Origin: Bacillus canaveralius
GTDB lineage: Bacteria > Bacillota > Bacilli > Bacillales > Cytobacillaceae
Assembly: GCF_002860125.1 (NCBI RefSeq)
Contig: NZ_PGVA01000028.1
Coordinates: forward strand, 1-64,000
DNA: 64,000 nucleotides
Reading direction: 5' to 3'
This document shows positions 62,703 to 64,000 of this stretch, one piece after another (within the stretch, counting starts at the first letter, position 1; the number at the start of each line of letters is the position of its first letter). Both the position numbers and the translations under genes were made by a program. The notes beneath the pieces are model-generated. The model was given only the letters and a program-made list of their open reading frames with translations. It had not been told where the DNA came from and ran no database searches.

Positions 62703-63440
62703 ATGGAAAACCGGAACTTTCAGTTGGATACCGAATGGAACATGGTTCATTATCCCGAAAAGCCGAATGGTTTCGGTATCTTGATTATTGGAGATGATCG
62801 GCAGTTTGTTGATGCGAAAAATAGCTTTTGGACGCAAAATGAGGGTAAGAACACATTGCTTAAAAAGCTTAAAGAGAGCGGATACACAGTCTTCTATTCG
62901 AATCTTTACGGGAAGAATTGGGGGAGCAAAAAAGCAGCAAAGCTTGCACATCGATTATATGAACATATCATGAAGAATGAGATATTGAACGAAAAGGTTC
63001 ATATTTTAGCCGAAGGTATGGGGGCATTAACCGCTTTAAAGCTAGCTTCGGAAATGGGACCTGCTATTCGGTCATTCGTATTTATAAATCCGGTGCTGTC
63101 ACTAACCCACCATCTTGAACTAGAGAAAGAACATAAGTTTTTCTATAAAAAGCTTGTCAAGGAAATAGCCGCAGCCCACGAAGTAGGGTCGGAAGAAATT
63201 GAAGAAACGATTCGTCTTGAAGGCAGGATCCCTGATATAAACGGGCAGATTCCAATGCTGATGATTCATGTGCTGGCTGGGAAGCGCAGCTTTGACCAAT
63301 TTTCAGCGATGAAAAAGCTTCTGAACGAGTGGAAAGAGAAACAAATTCCTGTGTCGATCTGCTATATTCTCCCGGAAAAAAATCAGCAGATTGGACGCCA
63401 GGTTATTAAGTTTTTTAAGAAACATGAAAGTATATTGTAA
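62703..63440 (+). CDS. yjaU: YjaU, alpha/beta-hydrolase-like protein
   Basis: A 245-residue cytosolic protein with hydrolase-fold spacing: GFGILIIGDDRQ (first strand) and HILAEGMGALTALKLA near residue 107, where the nucleophile elbow would read G-x-S-x-G in an active enzyme. Here that position reads EGMGA, so the catalytic Ser seems absent. VLAGKRSFDQF follows, where an acid residue is expected. A structural or regulatory role is possible. The start at 62703 has AAAGGAG 9 bases upstream. Position and length fit YjaU, upstream of yjaV, med and comZ in B. subtilis. Confidence 0.75.
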   Translation: MENRNFQLDTEWNMVHYPEKPNGFGILIIGDDRQFVDAKNSFWTQNEGKNTLLKKLKESGYTVFYSNLYGKNWGSKKAAKLAHRLYEHIMKNEILNEKVHILAEGMGALTALKLASEMGPAIRSFVFINPVLSLTHHLELEKEHKFFYKKLVKEIAAAHEVGSEEIEETIRLEGRIPDINGQIPMLMIHVLAGKRSFDQFSAMKKLLNEWKEKQIPVSICYILPEKNQQIGRQVIKFFKKHESIL

Positions 63441-63523
63441 TAAATATAGTGCAAAGTCTGTGAGAAATAATTTACTTTCCTTGAGCATAGGATACAGTGA
63501 CAGTGGTTCAGGGAGGCATCATA

Positions 63524-64000
63524 ATGGACAAGGCAATTATAATCGGCGCGTTTGAATTTATCGGCTTTAATCTTACTAAACATCTGCTTGATGAAGGTAT
63601 TGAAGTGGATGGTATTCATACAGATACCGAAAATGAAGGTTTTTTTGTAAATGGAAAACGCCTTGAGATTGGCAGAAATGCTAATTTTAAAGAAATAGAG
63701 TTTGAAGATTGGATGAGATCGAAAGACGTTTCGGAGCATCAAACTGTTACGGTCATTTCATTATACGATTATTTTATTAATCATCGGGAATCGCTGTTGT
63801 TTTCCGATCACGGTTTGTGCGATAAGCTGCAGAAGATCCTGTCATACCATGCCCGGACAGTATTGTTGCTGCCGGCCCAATATTATTTTCAGAAGGGGTT
63901 CACCGATTTTGAAAAAACAGCCGGCAGCGATTTATCTACATTATTAAAGGAAGAAGATCCGGCACTGCTAAAAATCTATTTGCCAACAGTTTACGGGCCT
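63524..64000 (+). CDS. yjaV: YjaV-like NAD-epimerase-fold protein, cut by the window end
   Basis: An open frame begins at ATG 63524 (AGGGAGG about 8 bases upstream) and runs to the last base without a stop, giving 159 residues. It starts MDKAIIIGAFEFIGFNLTKH, a Rossmann-like G-x5-G segment as in NAD-dependent epimerases, and ends in LKIYLPTVYGP, the strand where extended SDR proteins have a P-x-YGP motif. B. subtilis YjaV is about 190 residues, so perhaps 30 are missing. The usual YxxxK pair is not seen in this part. The function is unknown; in B. subtilis it lies just upstream of the competence gene med. Confidence 0.75.
   Translation, partial: MDKAIIIGAFEFIGFNLTKHLLDEGIEVDGIHTDTENEGFFVNGKRLEIGRNANFKEIEFEDWMRSKDVSEHQTVTVISLYDYFINHRESLLFSDHGLCDKLQKILSYHARTVLLLPAQYYFQKGFTDFEKTAGSDLSTLLKEEDPALLKIYLPTVYGP

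Overview
The window is a typical low-to-moderate GC Bacillaceae chromosome segment. Gene content and order follow the Bacillus subtilis region addBA - gerP - yisK/yisL - asnO - yitK/yitL/yitS/yitT/yitU/yitV/yitW - argCJBD-carAB-argF - yjzD/yjaU/yjaV. Several features separate it from B. subtilis itself: clpB is present, sbcDC/hlpB do not lie between addA and gerP, and two accessory blocks are inserted (maltodextrin use and anaerobic functions). It therefore looks like an endospore-forming, facultatively anaerobic relative. The species cannot be named from the sequence. No rRNA, tRNA, CRISPR array, prophage or intact insertion sequence was seen.

Layout. 0.2-1.3 kb: a DUF1646 membrane protein. 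1.7-8.9 kb: AddB and AddA, the helicase-nuclease for double-strand break processing. 9.0-11.0 kb: the complete gerPABCDEF spore-germinant-permeability operon (minus strand) behind an excellent sigma-K promoter match. 11.3-20.4 kb: an acyl-CoA ligase, a DUF418 membrane protein, yisK, yisL, two CotF-like spore coat genes, a hypothetical protein, asparagine synthase and a MATE exporter. 20.4-31.4 kb: a maltodextrin locus with a divergent cytosolic cyclomaltodextrinase-type GH13 enzyme, the mdxEFG ABC importer, a membrane-anchored GH13 protein whose catalytic motifs are badly eroded, a GH31 alpha-glucosidase and a LacI-type regulator. 31.5-40.5 kb: an SDR dehydrogenase, a broken toxin-antitoxin remnant and the yit block. 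41-50 kb: an anaerobiosis cluster with a radical SAM/SPASM protein, two Fnr paralogues with C-terminal cysteine clusters, moaA, moeA, mobB, ric, a ywiC-like gene and an ABC ATPase with no permease. 50-59.5 kb: arginine biosynthesis with arginine-linked carbamoyl-phosphate synthase. 59.6 kb to the end: clpB under an apparent CtsR operator, yjzD, yjaU and a yjaV cut by the window edge.

How it fits together. The most coherent regulatory picture is in the 41-50 kb cluster. FNR-type palindromes (TGTGA-N6-TCACT-like) lie upstream of the radical SAM gene, ric, moeA and the ywiC-like gene. In three of the four cases the palindrome is 29.5-30.5 bp from a -10 hexamer, which is class II activator geometry, and the two Fnr-like genes are within the same cluster. 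The maltodextrin locus has a shared divergent control region with a perfect cre box overlapping a -35 hexamer and several LacI-type operators.

The least explained elements are a MITE-like repeat of about 120-150 bp, present three times within 3.4 kb and always in a divergent intergenic space; a five-copy TTCGCTTAA repeat with 20-21 bp period before the anaerobic cluster; and the degenerate GH13 protein in the maltodextrin operon.
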